Shown here: positions 37,410 to 48,622 of the stretch, piece by piece
Layout: the number at the start of each line of letters is the position of its first letter
Numbering within the stretch: position 1 is the first letter of the stretch
Source of the DNA: Panopea generosa
Lineage: Eukaryota > Mollusca > Bivalvia > Adapedonta > Hiatellidae
DNA: 64,000 nucleotides
Direction: 5' to 3'
Assembly (NCBI GenBank): GCA_029582155.1
Contig: CM055905.1
Location: 4,205,920 to 4,269,919, forward strand
Notes under the pieces: model-generated
Database searches by the model: none
What the model was told of the DNA's origin: nothing
Seen by the model: only the letters and a program-made list of their open reading frames with translations
Made by a program: the position numbers and the translations under genes

Positions 37410-37829
37410 ATGAAAAACTCCGGCACGCCAGCAACAAACACTTTTCTTGGGTTTCTTATACTTGTGTTGTTTGTGTTTATCACAATAAAACTGACGACTG
37501 TTCATTATAAATACCCGGATCTTCTCAGAATCGCTGACTTTCAAATGGATGGCAAGGTGAAGGATAAAATTGCAGTAAATTTTCGGACCGTTTCACACCA
37601 TGGTCTATTTTATCGTTCTAGCGGTGTAGACGACTCTTGCGAGAGTGTACGAGTGAAATTATTGGATAGAAACGTCACGCGGTTGTCCACAGAAGAGATA
37701 ACTGCCAATGGATGTATTGTTTCTGATGCCGGTCGTAATGGAATTGATACGATAATGAATGATAAGAACTTTGAAGGGACAATATGTCAGAAAGGGAAAG
37801 CGGAGTTTTTAAAGGATAGTGTTCAACAT
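37410..37829 (+). CDS. WSCD-like sulfotransferase, exon 1 (membrane anchor and stem)
   Basis: First of four plus-strand exons making a 359-aa type II membrane protein; the four sum to 1080 nt with matching phases. This exon encodes residues 1-140: a short cytoplasmic N terminus, a signal-anchor helix (about 12-26, FLGFLILVLFVFITI) and a lumenal stem with three Cys (SCESV, NGCIV, TICQK). No WSC domain is visible, so only the sulfotransferase half of the vertebrate WSCD architecture is present. The donor is CAT|GTACGT, phase 0. GTAAGT four bases later is stronger but breaks the frame. ATG 37410 is the first in-frame Met after an upstream stop. Location is probably the Golgi; the substrate is unknown. 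Confidence 0.78.
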
Positions 37830-37879
37830 GTACGTAAGTATTGGAAAATTTCAACTGTTTAATTTCATTCACGTATGTG

Positions 37880-38015
37880 GAGCGTGCGGTCCATTGGTAG
37901 ATTATCGGACAAAGTATCAGAAAACCACGGGTTCGATCCATTGCCACAACTATGTGTTGTGTCCTTAAGAAAGACACTTTATCTTGATATGTTTAGTACT
38001 GGTAGGTCTTATTAT
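37880..38015 (+). mobile_element. tRNA-derived SINE, family D
   Basis: GGAGCGTGCGGTCCATTGG, CCACGGGTTCGATCCATTGC, then AAGAAAGACACTTTATCTTG and TTTAGTACTGG. In intron 1 of the WSCD-like gene, just before a minisatellite. Confidence 0.6.
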
Positions 38016-38019
38016 TTCA

Positions 38020-38660
38020 CGAGTAAGTGCTATTTCACACACGAGTAAGTTTCGTATTTCATACATGGGTAAGTTTTGTATTTTACACACAAGCCCGGTA
38101 AACGTTTCGTATTCATAGTAAGTTTTGTATTTCACACATGAGTAAGTTTCGTATTTCATACAAGAATAAGTTTCGTATTGTACACAAGAGTAAGTTTCGT
38201 ATTTTACATAAGAATACGTTTCGTATTTTTCACAAGAGTGAGTTTCGTATGTCACACGAGAGTAAGTTTCGATATTTACACGAGAGTAATGTTCGAAAGT
38301 TACACACGAGTAAGTTCCGTTTTTTACACAAGAGTAAGTTTCGTATTTCATACGAAAGTAATTTGCACGAGAGAAGGTTTCGTTATTTACACGAGAGTCA
38401 ATTTCGTATTCTACACAAGAGTAAGTTTTGTATTTTATTCAAGAGTACGTTTCGTTATTTACACAAGAGTAAGTTTTGTATTCTACACAAGAGTAAGTTT
38501 CGTTATTTACACGACAGTAAGTCTCATATTCTACACAAGAGTTAGTCTTGTATTTTACACAAGAGTAAGTTTCGTATTTTACACAAGAGTAAGTTTCATA
38601 TTTTACACATGAATAAATTTCGTATTTCAAACAAGAGTAAGTTTCATAATTTACACGAGA
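38020..38660 (+). repeat. 24-bp minisatellite in WSCD-like intron 1
   Basis: Unit TACACAAGAGTAAGTTTCGT plus ATTT, about 25 copies; spacing 24 bp confirmed at 38532, 38556 and 38580. Most units carry GTAAGT in the sense orientation of the host gene. The array lies 190 bp after the exon 1 donor. Confidence 0.9.
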
Positions 38661-39034
38661 AAATGTTTATAACACACTTTTCATTAATAGTGGTTAGGTT
38701 TACTGATCGCTTGTTAGCCCTTGATGGTCACAAAAAAGATGCCAAATACTCAAACACATTTTGCATGAATACTATTTATTTATGAGAAACTGTACTAAAA
38801 AGTGTTTGTGATTAATTATTGTCATATTATTAACTTGCTTCTGTTTACATTTGCCCTTATAAGACATATTCCATATTAGCGTTGACTGATATGTCATGCA
38901 TAGTAACACTATTGATTTTGACTTGACCGAACATCTAAACAAATGAAATAGGCCTGACTCATATTAGATGAATGTATAAACATATACCTGACTATTTACT
39001 TGTTTGTTTCAACGATTTGATTACTATTATGTAG

Positions 39035-39101
39035 ACTGGACTGGTGAGCTGGCCTGGTTCCGGTAACACTTGGGTCCGGCATCTGCTTGAGTATACATCA
39101 G
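39035..39101 (+). CDS. WSCD-like sulfotransferase, exon 2 (5'-PSB / PAPS loop)
   Basis: A 67-nt exon that no long open frame reveals. It encodes TGLVSWPGSGNTWVRHLLEY, the phosphosulfate-binding loop of sulfotransferases in the form typical of the WSCD family (P-G-S-G-N-T-W-x-R-x-L-x-E). This loop binds the 5'-phosphosulfate of PAPS. The acceptor is TTATGTAG and the donor G|GTATGT, phase 0 in and phase 1 out. It joins exon 1 and exon 3 without a frame break, and the Y-T-S-G-I-L-T-G junction continues the family pattern. Confidence 0.88.
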
Positions 39102-39429
39102 GTATGTTGTTTGGCATAGTCGTTATATTATGAACCGGATTCAAGCTTTTAGAGTTACTCAGTTCGCATAATAAATCAATATTGAATAACACTTCAAGAT
39201 ATGTAAAAGAAGCTACAGTGTAAATCAGAGAAAAAGAAAACAGTGTCAGATGTCATAGTATAGAGTTTATCCTCATTTCATTTATTTACCTGTATCAAAT
39301 ATTGTGTTACATACTCTACTTCATAGGTCATACACAATGGTCACGTGACTGTTATAAATGACTATACGTTTATATTAATTGTATACTGTATAATTTATGA
39401 TGATGCACTTTGTACAAATCTTTATAAGA

Positions 39430-39695
39430 TATATGTTACTTGGCATAACATTACGCATTATATATGTAACAACATGTGAGATTAGGCGTAACATTACGCA
39501 TTATATATATATTTAACAATATGTGTGACCAGACGTAATTGTATGCATTATACATGTAACAGCATGTGTGACTAGGCATATAATAACGCAGTATATATGC
39601 AACAGCAAGTGTGTCTAGGCGTATATTTACGCATTATACAGGTAACAGCAAGTGTGTCTAGGCGTATAATTATGCATTATATATGCAACACAACA
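39430..39695 (+). repeat. Degenerate ~44-bp tandem repeat
   Basis: Five to six copies of GGCGTAACATTACGCATTAT, ATATGTAACA and CATGTGTGACTA-type blocks, in intron 2 of the WSCD-like gene. Confidence 0.75.
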
Positions 39696-39874
39696 TAGCC
39701 GTAACATTATGCTCCGGCTTTGTAACAGTTAAATACGTTAAAATTCGCAAACATTATTTATTGACTACGACACATGCATAATGAGTATAACATCATCTGT
39801 CCATATGGATACACGTTAATAGATGCATCAAATATAGGTATTACAAAAATAGGTGTTATAGGTCCACTTACGAA

Positions 39875-40250
39875 TTATCTCCCTTACATGACGGTTCCAA
39901 GACTCTTACGTGCCCAAGAAAATCGGTTGGGCATTATTTTTGTTGAAAATGCTTCAATTATTCTTATTTTCTTTGTACATCTGAGAACATTTTATGATAT
40001 CTGCCAAGTTCGGATGGCATTGTGAACGGTTTGATGAAGCTAGCACAGTTAAACATGCGTAGTGATACGCTGCAACAAATGGGCAGATATGTCAAAATTG
40101 AATGGGTGTCATCAAATCATCGAAATTGTGAAAAAAACAACCTGAACAACCCCATGTTTTTTTTTTCGTCACAATTGGACCAACAGAAGCTATCCATGGA
40201 AACAAGGCTTTTTTTAGAACCATTGGTAAGATGTCCGGTGTTCAAGAAGT
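39875..40250 (+). mobile_element. MITE family X copy in intron 2 of the WSCD-like gene
   Basis: Near-colinear with 50816-51260: shared CTCCCTTACATGACGGT, AACAAATGGGCAGA, ATCGAAATTGTGAAAAA and GGACCAACAGA. Ends are less well preserved. Confidence 0.65.
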
Positions 40251-41067
40251 ACATTTTTCTATATGAACAACTTATATTTAACAATATTACAAAAGTAGAT
40301 GTACTATATAACATCATTAAAAAGTAGGTGTTATATATAACAGCATTATAAAATAGGTCTAAAGCACTGAACGCAATAAGGTACAACAATAACAAACTCA
40401 CTTTTATTGAGTCTGTTCATGCGGGGATTATTTGAATACATCGACACTCATTCCCCTAATCTCGGTTAAGTTGTGTTCTATGTTCGAGAGCCACTGAATG
40501 TGTTGATTGGTTCCAAAGGACTAGCGATTGAGTAAAAGTTATTGGGGAATTTTTTAGCCGCAACACAGCACGTAAGCTTTCTGTTGTTGAAGTAAATTAT
40601 ACATGATTAAATTATTCCTTTTAAATAAATAAGGAGGATGAAGATGCTTTCAATATACAAAATTAAATGTTTTTTAATGCTCGATTAACGAAAAATAACA
40701 AGAACACCATCGTCGGATACCCACGTGTGATCCATTCCGATACTCACTATTTATCATCCACGGGATATTACCTAGTTTGTGTTGTTTTCTACCAAGCCAG
40801 CATGCAACCATATGATTGGTTCCTTCACGAATTCGTCCAATCGCAACGCTAGTTTCATGTAAACGCCGTTTTGACAAGACGTTAATGTTAGCTGTATTTT
40901 GTGTTGTTTCGTTTAAATAAAACGACGTAGAGCTAGCGTACGATGCAAAAACACATACGGACGTAGACACATTCCGAAATATGTATACTCAACTGTAATC
41001 TAAGGAAATGAATTAAACAATTCAACTTATTGATCACTGATATATTTCTAAATATATATTTTAACAG

Positions 41068-41307
41068 GAATCTTGACTGGTGGTGTTTACATGGATCACA
41101 TGCTTAAACAGGTATTTAAAGGTGAAAGACATACAGAGCAAGTTCTTGTTATCAAGAACCACGATTCGCTAGGTTGGTTTAAGCTCCACTTCGACAAGGT
41201 CGTACTGCTTCTCAGAAAGCCATATGAGAGTATTTTGGCCAATTACAACCTGCGGTATACATCGTCACACACGGGCGTCCTGGATTTGAGCAAGTTTAAC
41301 CATTCAG
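41068..41307 (+). CDS. WSCD-like sulfotransferase, exon 3 (3'-PSB region)
   Basis: Residues 164-242. It contains VLVIKNHD, the conserved K-x-H segment after the PAPS loop, and VVLLLRKPYESILANYN, the 3'-phosphate-binding region, with Arg212 and Ser217 in the expected spacing. The acceptor is TTTTAACAG (phase 1) and the donor CAG|GTAACA (phase 1). Reading past the donor gives an unrelated tail and a stop, which supports splicing there. Intron 2 carries a 45-bp-type repeat and a MITE copy; intron 3 carries a SINE tail. Confidence 0.85.
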
Positions 41308-41384
41308 GTAACATGATCAATCTTGACCAGAAGCATGGCATTGCTATACAATGGCCATTGAATATGGGTCATGTGTTATATTGA

Positions 41385-41520
41385 CTGATTGGGTACTCCG
41401 TGGTCGAGTGTGGTGTTGTTTTAAGAATCAATCAATTAATCAATCAGTGAAACTGGATATGCCATATATAACCTGAAATGTGTTGAAAGTGACATTAATC
41501 CCCATTTAAAAAATATTGAC
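41385..41520 (+). mobile_element. SINE, family B, internally deleted
   Basis: TCCGTGGTCGAGTGTGG, then a jump to the family tail AAACTGGATATGCCATATAT. In intron 3 of the WSCD-like gene. Confidence 0.5.
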
Positions 41521-43288
41521 TGATGTCTACAATCGCAGATAATCATTGTGTGACGATTTTAAGTAAAATCTGTCAAATTTGTTTAGAGCAGCCATTAAAG
41601 ATAAACAGACAAATGATTATCTATTAATTAAAGTTTATTTTAATATAATTAAATATAGAAGATAGTGAGATAGTTAAATAGATAAAGAAAGAAAGAAACA
41701 ACATAGATATAAGTTAATTACAATATTACTGAATTTACATACATTCTTACAAATAATCAAGAAACTAAAGTCAATTATTCACTTGTCAATAAACTTGTAC
41801 TAAATCATTGCCCCACTGTTTTATTTCGTGTATTTTAACACTACGCCACTGCTTCCCTTTCCATCTATGTCACTAAACTTCTCTTCTATGAAGATTCTTG
41901 TTATACATACATATTGATATTTCATCATATCCACTATGTATCATTATTAAGTTTCTCCAAGGTAATACCTATTATTACAACTACATCTGCATTCACTATG
42001 CATCATCACTAGGCTCCTCTACAATAACATTTCATTCTATTATCACAAGTATATCCACTATTCACCATCACTAGGCTTTTCGATTATAACAGTTCTTTCT
42101 ATGATCACTAACGCATCCATTATGTATCACCACTATGCTTCTGAATCACTGGCATTGTATTCTCATCTGTGTGTATCATACAGACTATGTGGATATCATC
42201 ATTATTTACATATTGTATATGTGGTCTTCGATATACATCTTAGATGCTCATGTATCGGCTGGTCAGTATGCAACCACGAAAAAGGAGGAGAAGTAACCCA
42301 GCCACCTCTTGTCTCAACATTTCATACTTCAATCTACCAATATTTTCCTATACATCTGTCCACTTCAACTTTAAAATCTACACTGCCTAATGTATGTTCT
42401 TTGTCATGCTGTCATGCAGATTTTAGTTCACTCACTATAATTACTGTTATCGGTATTTACATGTATACTACCTGGTATACCCGCCTATAAGTCTATATAT
42501 ATAATGTTATATTGTTACAACATGTATACTACCTGGTATACCCGCCTATAAGTCTATATATATAATGTTAGTTTGTTACACATTGTAAATAAAAGTTAAA
42601 ATCGAAACTTGAATGTCGACCCGGGTCTGCAATCGTAAATCAAAACTCAAAACGTGATGTATAAGTTGGAATTTTAATTTCAATTCAGGTCTGCATGCTA
42701 ATATCAAGATAAAAACAAAACAATTAATAATGTCGGAATTCGAATTTCAACTAAGGTACAAATGACAGAAAAAAACATCGATCTGGTATCAACTCATCAT
42801 TTTTGTTTTCTTTCCTTGTTAACCTGAATGTCGGTCAAGTTCTGCAATCGTAGATCAACATTCGAAAGCATATACAAAGAACAGTCAATTCATAAATCTG
42901 GTACAATTTAATAATTTGTTTTGTGTCTAGTGTAATCCTCAATGTTTTAAGTGTTAATGTGGACCAAGATCTGCAATCGTAGATAAACATTTAAAAAGAA
43001 AATAGATACAGTTGACATTTAAAGGTAGGTCCATACTGTACAATATTATATGAACAGTTCTTTAAATTGCAAAAAAACGGTCCTGTCTCTCCCGGATGGG
43101 CACCGTCATACGGTCACGATGATTGGGCAGCTGAATGACCACGTGAACATTTGGTAAACGGATTATAAGCGTGCTATAAATAGTGGGACAGGCAGGGAAT
43201 ACTATACTTTTATGTTATGATAAAATGACTTGAGCCGGGAGGTGTCAAGTACTGGGATATGCTAAGGTTCTTTGCCTTATCGTTACAG
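41521..43288. other. Intron 3 of the WSCD-like gene
   Basis: AT-rich. Around 41880-42140 are loose repeats of TCACTA-GGCTTCT blocks; around 42600-42980 a phrase TCTGCAATCGTA recurs several times, suggesting an old ~120-170 bp tandem repeat. Confidence 0.4.
42459..42578 (+). repeat. 60-bp tandem duplication
   Basis: ACATGTATACTACCTGGTAT at 42459 and 42519, nearly identical over the unit. Confidence 0.9.
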
Positions 43289-43641
43289 CGTGGTTAAAAT
43301 GTGTACATAGAGAATCCCTTGGATGGAGCAGTTTGTATATGAGCTGGTTCCAGTTTCAAGGTCCGGTGTACATCCTGTTCTTTGACAGACTGGTTTTCGA
43401 CTTCTACAACGAAATGGCGAGACTGCTAGATTTCTTGAACGTTACTGTCACGTATAAGACTCTGTGGTGTGCAAACAAAAACAAGGAAGGTAATTATCAT
43501 CGTAGAAAACCAGACTGGATGAACAGAGCATACCTGCTGACGGCCGAACTGGTCGAACTTCTTAATAAAGAAGAAACTACTGTACTAAACGAAATATATA
43601 AGCTATACGCTAAAAACAAAACATTTGTTTATACAGAATGA
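43289..43641 (+). CDS. WSCD-like sulfotransferase, exon 4 (C terminus)
   Basis: Residues 244-359 and the stop; the split codon 243 becomes Ala. The acceptor is ATCGTTACAG, phase 1. It encodes SWFQFQGPVYILFFDRLV, equivalent to the W-L-x-x-G-x-x-x-V-V-x-Y-E-x-L strand of sulfotransferases, with the usual Tyr-Glu replaced by Phe-Asp. It continues through LLDFLNVTV, then CANKNKEGNYHRR, matching the WSCD C-terminal C-x-x-x-N-x-E-G-x-x-x-R signature, and a terminal helix. The stop TGA is 15 bp before an AATAAA. Confidence 0.88.
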
Positions 43642-43656
43642 ATAATGTATTGTATT

Positions 43657-43662
43657 AATAAA
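43657..43662 (+). terminator. Poly(A) signal of the WSCD-like gene
   Basis: AATAAA 15 bp after the stop codon, with a second AATAAA at 43673-43678. Confidence 0.6.
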
Positions 43663-44631
43663 CAATCGTGATAATAAAAGACTACAACAATTTGTGCACA
43701 CTGATGTTTACCAGTCTGCCTTCAATTTTTATACAAAGCACAAATTTGCCGTTAAAAAGGGCTGGGTAAAAATACAGTATGAAATACTTTGTCATTTTGA
43801 GATGCATTCTGTCTAAAATTACATGGAGCAAAACCCTGATAAGTTGTGAATTTACAATGAACGAATGAATGAAGGTACGAACGATTGAAAAAATAAATGG
43901 TATTTTACGGCACGTAGACATATATAAGTTCATTTTATTTTCACGTAAATTTACTATCAACTATGAAGTACTTTTCTCTCATTAGAACAAAGTCCGCACA
44001 GTTGTTAATTATATGTTTTATAGTAAGTCTTGCGAAACAAGGTACAAACCTCTCTGTTCACGTTTAAAAAAAGATATGTAGTATCATAGTATTGATTCTG
44101 TTCTTTGTAATAGAACATATGTGCCATAGTGACCAAGGTGCTACTTCACGTTATCTCATACGAGCGCTTTGTGACATTGTACATTTGCCACGTGCAGAGT
44201 CAGTGCAGCCGCAGAGGTTCACGTAACCATTTCAAGTCTATATCTCATGAATGCTTAAAAAAAGTTTTTTTCTTAAATTTAATAATGTTTGGCTTCACTC
44301 GAATAACAACAGCATGTCTTCATCTACCTAGGTCCGATGTACATGTACCGATAACCAATGTGCTGATTTCTTTAATTAAAGTTGGTAAACGAAACGGTGT
44401 TATTCATACAACTTTTACACCACCTGTTGCTTTATGACGCTAAAAAGTAATAAAGGATGACGTTTCAATAAAGTGCAAATCTCGAACAATGTTGATTTTA
44501 TCCAAAATTATTTCCAAAGCTAAAACCGATCTTTCATTGGTATTCATTCATGGGAAATGAATGACACAGTTATACATGTAAATCAAATGTAACTATATAA
44601 AATAAAGCACGCTGAGAATATACCATTGGAA

Positions 44632-44637
44632 TTTATT
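44632..44637 (-). terminator. Poly(A) signal of the cysteine-rich protein gene
   Basis: AATAAA on the minus strand about 140 bp past the predicted stop at 44776. Confidence 0.45.
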
Positions 44638-44775
44638 TCACATATATCATATATGGTATCAATACTTAAATGTCAATGAGGAATGTCGATGTCAATGCAC
44701 AATAACTACTAATCGTCTCTTCTTGGCTTCTTCATCCATTATCGTCTATTCTTCGTCCGTTCATTACGACCTGCC

Positions 44776-44798
44776 TTATCCAGATTTGGCCGAGGTAT
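44776..44798 (-). CDS. Cysteine-rich secreted protein, exon 5 (short C-terminal tail)
   Basis: A 23-nt terminal coding piece: acceptor TTATGTTTAAAG (minus strand, T-rich), then D-T-S-A-K-S-G and a TAA at 44776-44778. Phase 1 matches exon 4. A poly(A) signal follows about 140 bp later. So short a segment is supported only by phase, splice-site and poly(A) position, so it is tentative. The alternative is read-through of the exon 4 donor. Confidence 0.45.
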
Positions 44799-44840
44799 CT
44801 TTAAACATAAAAATAACTTAATACATACAATAACAGCATT

Positions 44841-44843
<3 letters not shown>

Positions 44844-44877
<34 letters not shown>
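44844..44877 (+). repeat. (GA)n microsatellite
   Basis: About 16 GA repeats just beyond the short last exon of the cysteine-rich gene (in its intron 4). Confidence 0.95.
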
Positions 44878-44878
<1 letters not shown>

Positions 44879-44984
44879 AATAAACATTATTCAAGCGTAT
44901 TTGATTAAATGATTAGCATACAGTTAACTTTAAAATTCGTGAATTATATAGTTTACGTCAACTTTTTCAATCTCATTGCGGCCA

Positions 44985-45135
44985 TGTGTTCGAGTCACGC
45001 GAACTTCTAAAACTGTACGTAAAAGGTCTGCCAGTCACATGGGGAAGGACAGTGGTTCTACCAGGATTCGCTATGGATATTCCTCCGTCAATACTACCGG
45101 ATACCATGCAGTATGATAAAAGTGGCTTTTAAAAA
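44985..45135 (+). mobile_element. SINE, family B, 5'-truncated
   Basis: GTTCGAGTCACGCGAAC (B box), then GGAAGGACAGTGGTTCTACC and a diverged tail. Lies between exons 4 and 5 of the cysteine-rich gene, antisense to it. Confidence 0.5.
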
Positions 45136-45253
45136 CATCACAACGATATAATTGTGGATATACATTATTCAAATATTACACCAAAGGTCATTCTTTGAAT
45201 TTAAATTGTCAAAAAATTTAAAAATGGTATCCTTCTAGATAATAGATATTCAC

Positions 45254-45391
45254 CTTTTTTCGAGCAACATGTCTGGCTATGACACGTGCCTTTACTCAGG
45301 TATTTACACTTCAGCGTCATCAGTTTGCTCTTGCAGTTGTTATTCTTGACGTTATACGTTCCCTGTGGACACGGTAATTTCTTTGACGCCA
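45254..45391 (-). CDS. Cysteine-rich secreted protein, exon 4 (C6 domain 5)
   Basis: Residues 179-223, one six-Cys unit with Cys at 185, 197, 206, 214, 219, 220. It is closest to domain 3 (shared NN-x-C and KLM-x-x-K-C pattern) and has one extra residue in the third loop. The acceptor is ATTATACAG and the donor AAAAAAG|GTGAAT, phase 1. The exon is single-domain, so the pairing seen in exons 2 and 3 is broken here, as if the second member was lost. Confidence 0.78.
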
Positions 45392-45574
45392 CTGTATAAT
45401 GTAAACGACAAAATAATTGTTATTTTATCGAATGGAATAAAGTATTTGGTGACGGCAAATGATTTGAAATGCCGACATTTTCATGTATTTTTATTACATA
45501 ATTATTCTAGTTTCGTTTTGGAGAACCAGTAAACTTTGTTTTAACTCCCAAGTAATGGTTCTTCTACTGCCCAT

Positions 45575-45815
45575 CGGGTCCTCCCTGGCCTAGTGGTCTA
45601 ATACGCTGTCCCAAGATAATTGACCTCTCAATGCAAAGATCGTAGGTTCGAGTCCCGTTCGATCCAAAACCTTTATGTGAGAAAGTTTTCCAGTTACTTG
45701 CGGAAGGACGGTTGTTTTACTCAGATTCATTCTGAGGTCTTCCTCTACTCATACAACTGGCTGAATATGCCATATATCATCTGAAATGTGATGAAAATAA
45801 GGTGGGGACTCATAC
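45575..45815 (+). mobile_element. SINE, family B, near full length
   Basis: CTGGCCTAGTGGTCTAATACG, GTAGGTTCGAGTCCCGTTCG, TACTTGCGGAAGGACGGTTG and GAATATGCCATATATCATC. In intron 3 of the cysteine-rich gene. Confidence 0.7.
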
Positions 45816-47628
45816 TGCTTTCTCTTTGTATGTTAAAGATGAGACTTATTTCATGTATATGTTGGAGGTTGTATGGACTTTTCTATGCCATGTAACTTCT
45901 AACCGGCTTAGATATTGATCTTTTATCTCGTTCATTGACTGAGGTATTAGATCAACATTTATTGACGGCCATGACATTATATGTAAAATGGAATGTTCTT
46001 TTTTGAAAAATCTTGGGGATTTAATGTCCGAGAAAATAGGACAATATCTAGATTGTGTATTTATTCGAGATCCATATAAATATATAGGTAGGAATGCACA
46101 GTCCGTAAACTTTCATTTGGACCGAAACGCTATACATATATCATTTGTCATAAAATACCGAATACATTTAAGCACAATACAAAAATAACAAATTCTTGTT
46201 TTAAGACATAATATACCGGTTCCGGTCCATATGCTTCTATATAACCGAATGACGTCATAATAAATGAGGGTATGGTATTTTTCAATAATGACTTCCATCA
46301 CAGCTATGAAATATATGTCATTGTACACTCCGTACGATAAAAAGTTAATGTGTCATCGGTATCAACAATAAATCCATTTAGTGTTATATCTCATTTGACA
46401 ACCAATGAAATCGCTTCAATTTCCAAAATTGTGTCGCTCGTATTTGTTAAAACAGCCTACACAATAATTTAATTAATAAGTTCGTTCTTAATTATTAAGA
46501 AGATCGCTATCACTGCGCACGCGTGAATAGCATTTCACAGACCCCGCCTTTGATTCATTTCTAAACGAGTCGAGTACATACTACAAAGCCGCGCGAGCTA
46601 TGCTTAGAAATGGCCTAAGCCAACATCAACTTTAAAAAGTCATTCATCTCAGCCTTCATCGTAGCTACGCCCGGAGTCAGTCAAATACGTCAAACTGTCA
46701 GTCAAAGGACGTTCAACACCCTGCGGTCGCTCCCTTTGGGTTTCTTTATTGTTAAGTTTTTACTAAATGAACACTCACTATTACAAACTGAATAGTATAC
46801 GCTTATATTTTGTTTTAATTAAGAAGAAAATGTAAATTCACTTGCAATATGTTACTGAGTGTTTTGTGTTTTCCGAGAATTATTCAGTAAATGGTCTCGT
46901 TGGTCATGCTCATGAATTTAAATAGCGAAAAAAAGGTTAAAGTATAAGAAAAATATTAGTATATCGTTAAAGTATAATTATTTAGTAGTATTAATGAATG
47001 GAGTTTAACGCCATTTTCAACAATGCCAGGTTATATATGGCATCTACTTTTACTGGAAAGGAAATACCTCAGAATGAATTTGAGTATAACCACAGTTTGC
47101 AAATAACTCGAAACCCTCTCACATGCAGTTTTTGGACCAACGACCTCGGTGGTGATAGATAAATAATCATTAGGCAACAGTGCATAAGACCATTTGGGAA
47201 AGATGAACCCCGCGAAGTATTAGTGATGGCATTTGCGACATCAGCTGGTCGTTCACCATACAAATTAAACTTAATTTCAGTTATAGGATTTTAAAACAAT
47301 ACAACAAAATAGCTATCCATCCAACGTACTATACAGTAAAATGAGTTAATTTGAAATTCCCTACACTTAACACAAACAGAAGAAAAAGATTGAAATGTAA
47401 AAAGAACTAAAACAAAGAGGGAATGCTCAAAAGCACTTTTGGCAAGCTTATAATTTATAATAATACATTTCATTGTACTAGTAGTTGTATAGGATTAACA
47501 ATATGTATATGAAAAACAATCTTCCATAACAAATCAAAATGCGAATTCTTTATGGTTGTATATAAAACAACTTTGTCACTATATATTATTTCCCCGATAT
47601 TTTGAATTCAAGAAAGTATAAATCTTAC
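45816..47628. other. Intron 3 of the cysteine-rich gene
   Basis: Mostly AT-rich, with a GC-richer island at about 46500-46740 (CpGs, no ORF) and a SINE B body at 46995-47165. Confidence 0.4.
46995..47165 (-). mobile_element. SINE, family B, body
   Basis: Plus strand shows CGCCATTTTCAACAATG and ATATATGGCATCTAC, then a degraded head (ACCAACGACCTCGGTGGTGA), the reverse of the family order. Confidence 0.45.
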
Positions 47629-47874
47629 CCCGGCAACAGTCCTTCCCAAAACAGACACCTTTGGTCTTCGTGCAGCTGGACTTGAACAGAGAGTTGGTAC
47701 ACGGAATGAACGATGTTGACCAGCCCTCTGGACACATGTCATTTGACTTGCAACACAATTTCCCATGGCATTCTCCCTTCATCATACTGCATTTAATCTT
47801 CATAAGTCTGTTGCTGCAGTCGTTGTTCTTTATGCCAGTGGTATCCTTTGGGCATGTTTTCTCTTTTGGCTTTT
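47629..47874 (-). CDS. Cysteine-rich secreted protein, exon 3 (C6 domains 3 and 4)
   Basis: Residues 97-177, again a pair of six-Cys units. Domain 3 has Cys at 103, 115, 124, 131, 136, 137 with the same spacing as domains 1 and 2; domain 4 has Cys at 143, 154, 163, 170, 175, 176, one residue shorter in the first loop. Domain 4 begins CPEGW, like domain 2 (CPTGW), while domain 3 resembles domains 1 and 5. A two-domain exon therefore appears to have duplicated as a unit. The acceptor is TTACATTTCAG and the donor CGGG|GTAAGA. Confidence 0.8.
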
Positions 47875-48262
47875 CTGAAATGTAAATGTTTCTTTCATCG
47901 GTTGCACTCCGCATTACTCATGTCAGTCAACAGTCGCCTTTTCATATCACTCATGTCAGTCGACAGTCGTCGTTTCGTATCAGGACAGTGACTTGTTGCG
48001 ATAACGACACTCTTTATTTCTACAGGGCTGACCGCATATTTATGTTTATCATGCAGTCGGCAAATACATGAAATAAGCTGTTTGAAATATAAATAGTTCT
48101 CTGATCTGTTGGCCAGTAATACATTGTATAAGTTCCATATATACTGCATATGTAAGGTAAATGTACTTCGATCATGATTTTCTTACTAGTTTGAGTTTAA
48201 ACACCTATATTGTACATGTAACATCTCTAAATCGCGGAATCAATAATAAAACAAAAACTTAC

Positions 48263-48499
48263 GGCGACAGCAAACCCCTTCGATACATATGCCTTTAAGT
48301 TTCTCGCATTTCGTAGAGAAATTAACTGTCTTACAATGCCCGCGAGATAGTAGTTTCCATCCTGTGGGACAGGTTTGAAGTTTCTTGCAGCATTCGTTTT
48401 TGAAACATGCTGCCTTATCCATTCTACACATCAGCGCGCTATATCTACTTTTACAGTTTCTACTCTGTATACTTTTCGTTCCTCTTGGACATGCTGCTT
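48263..48499 (-). CDS. Cysteine-rich secreted protein, exon 2 (C6 domains 1 and 2)
   Basis: Residues 18-95, two complete six-cysteine units. Domain 1 has Cys at 20, 32, 41, 48, 53, 54; domain 2 at 60, 72, 81, 88, 93, 94. Both follow C-P-x10-C-x8-C-x6-C-x4-C-C exactly. Domain 2 opens CPTGWKLL. The chain is rich in Lys and Arg. The acceptor is TTACTTTCAG and the donor GCC|GTAAGT. The C-P-x-G opening and paired Cys recall WAP domains, but WAP has eight Cys with a different order, so this is not a WAP domain as I read it. Confidence 0.8.
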
Positions 48500-48622
48500 C
48501 TGAAAGTAACCAAACAGTTACATGAATGTATATTTATATCATTATATCACTTAGGTGAAAGCATTTTAATTTGTTTTGAATATGTTCATATAGCGGCATT
48601 ATTATCCCACCGAGAGCTAATT

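Noticed and set aside
37830..37862. Read-through of the WSCD-like exon 1 to a stop
   Set aside because: Exon 2 carries the essential PAPS loop in matching phase; the read-through would end before it.
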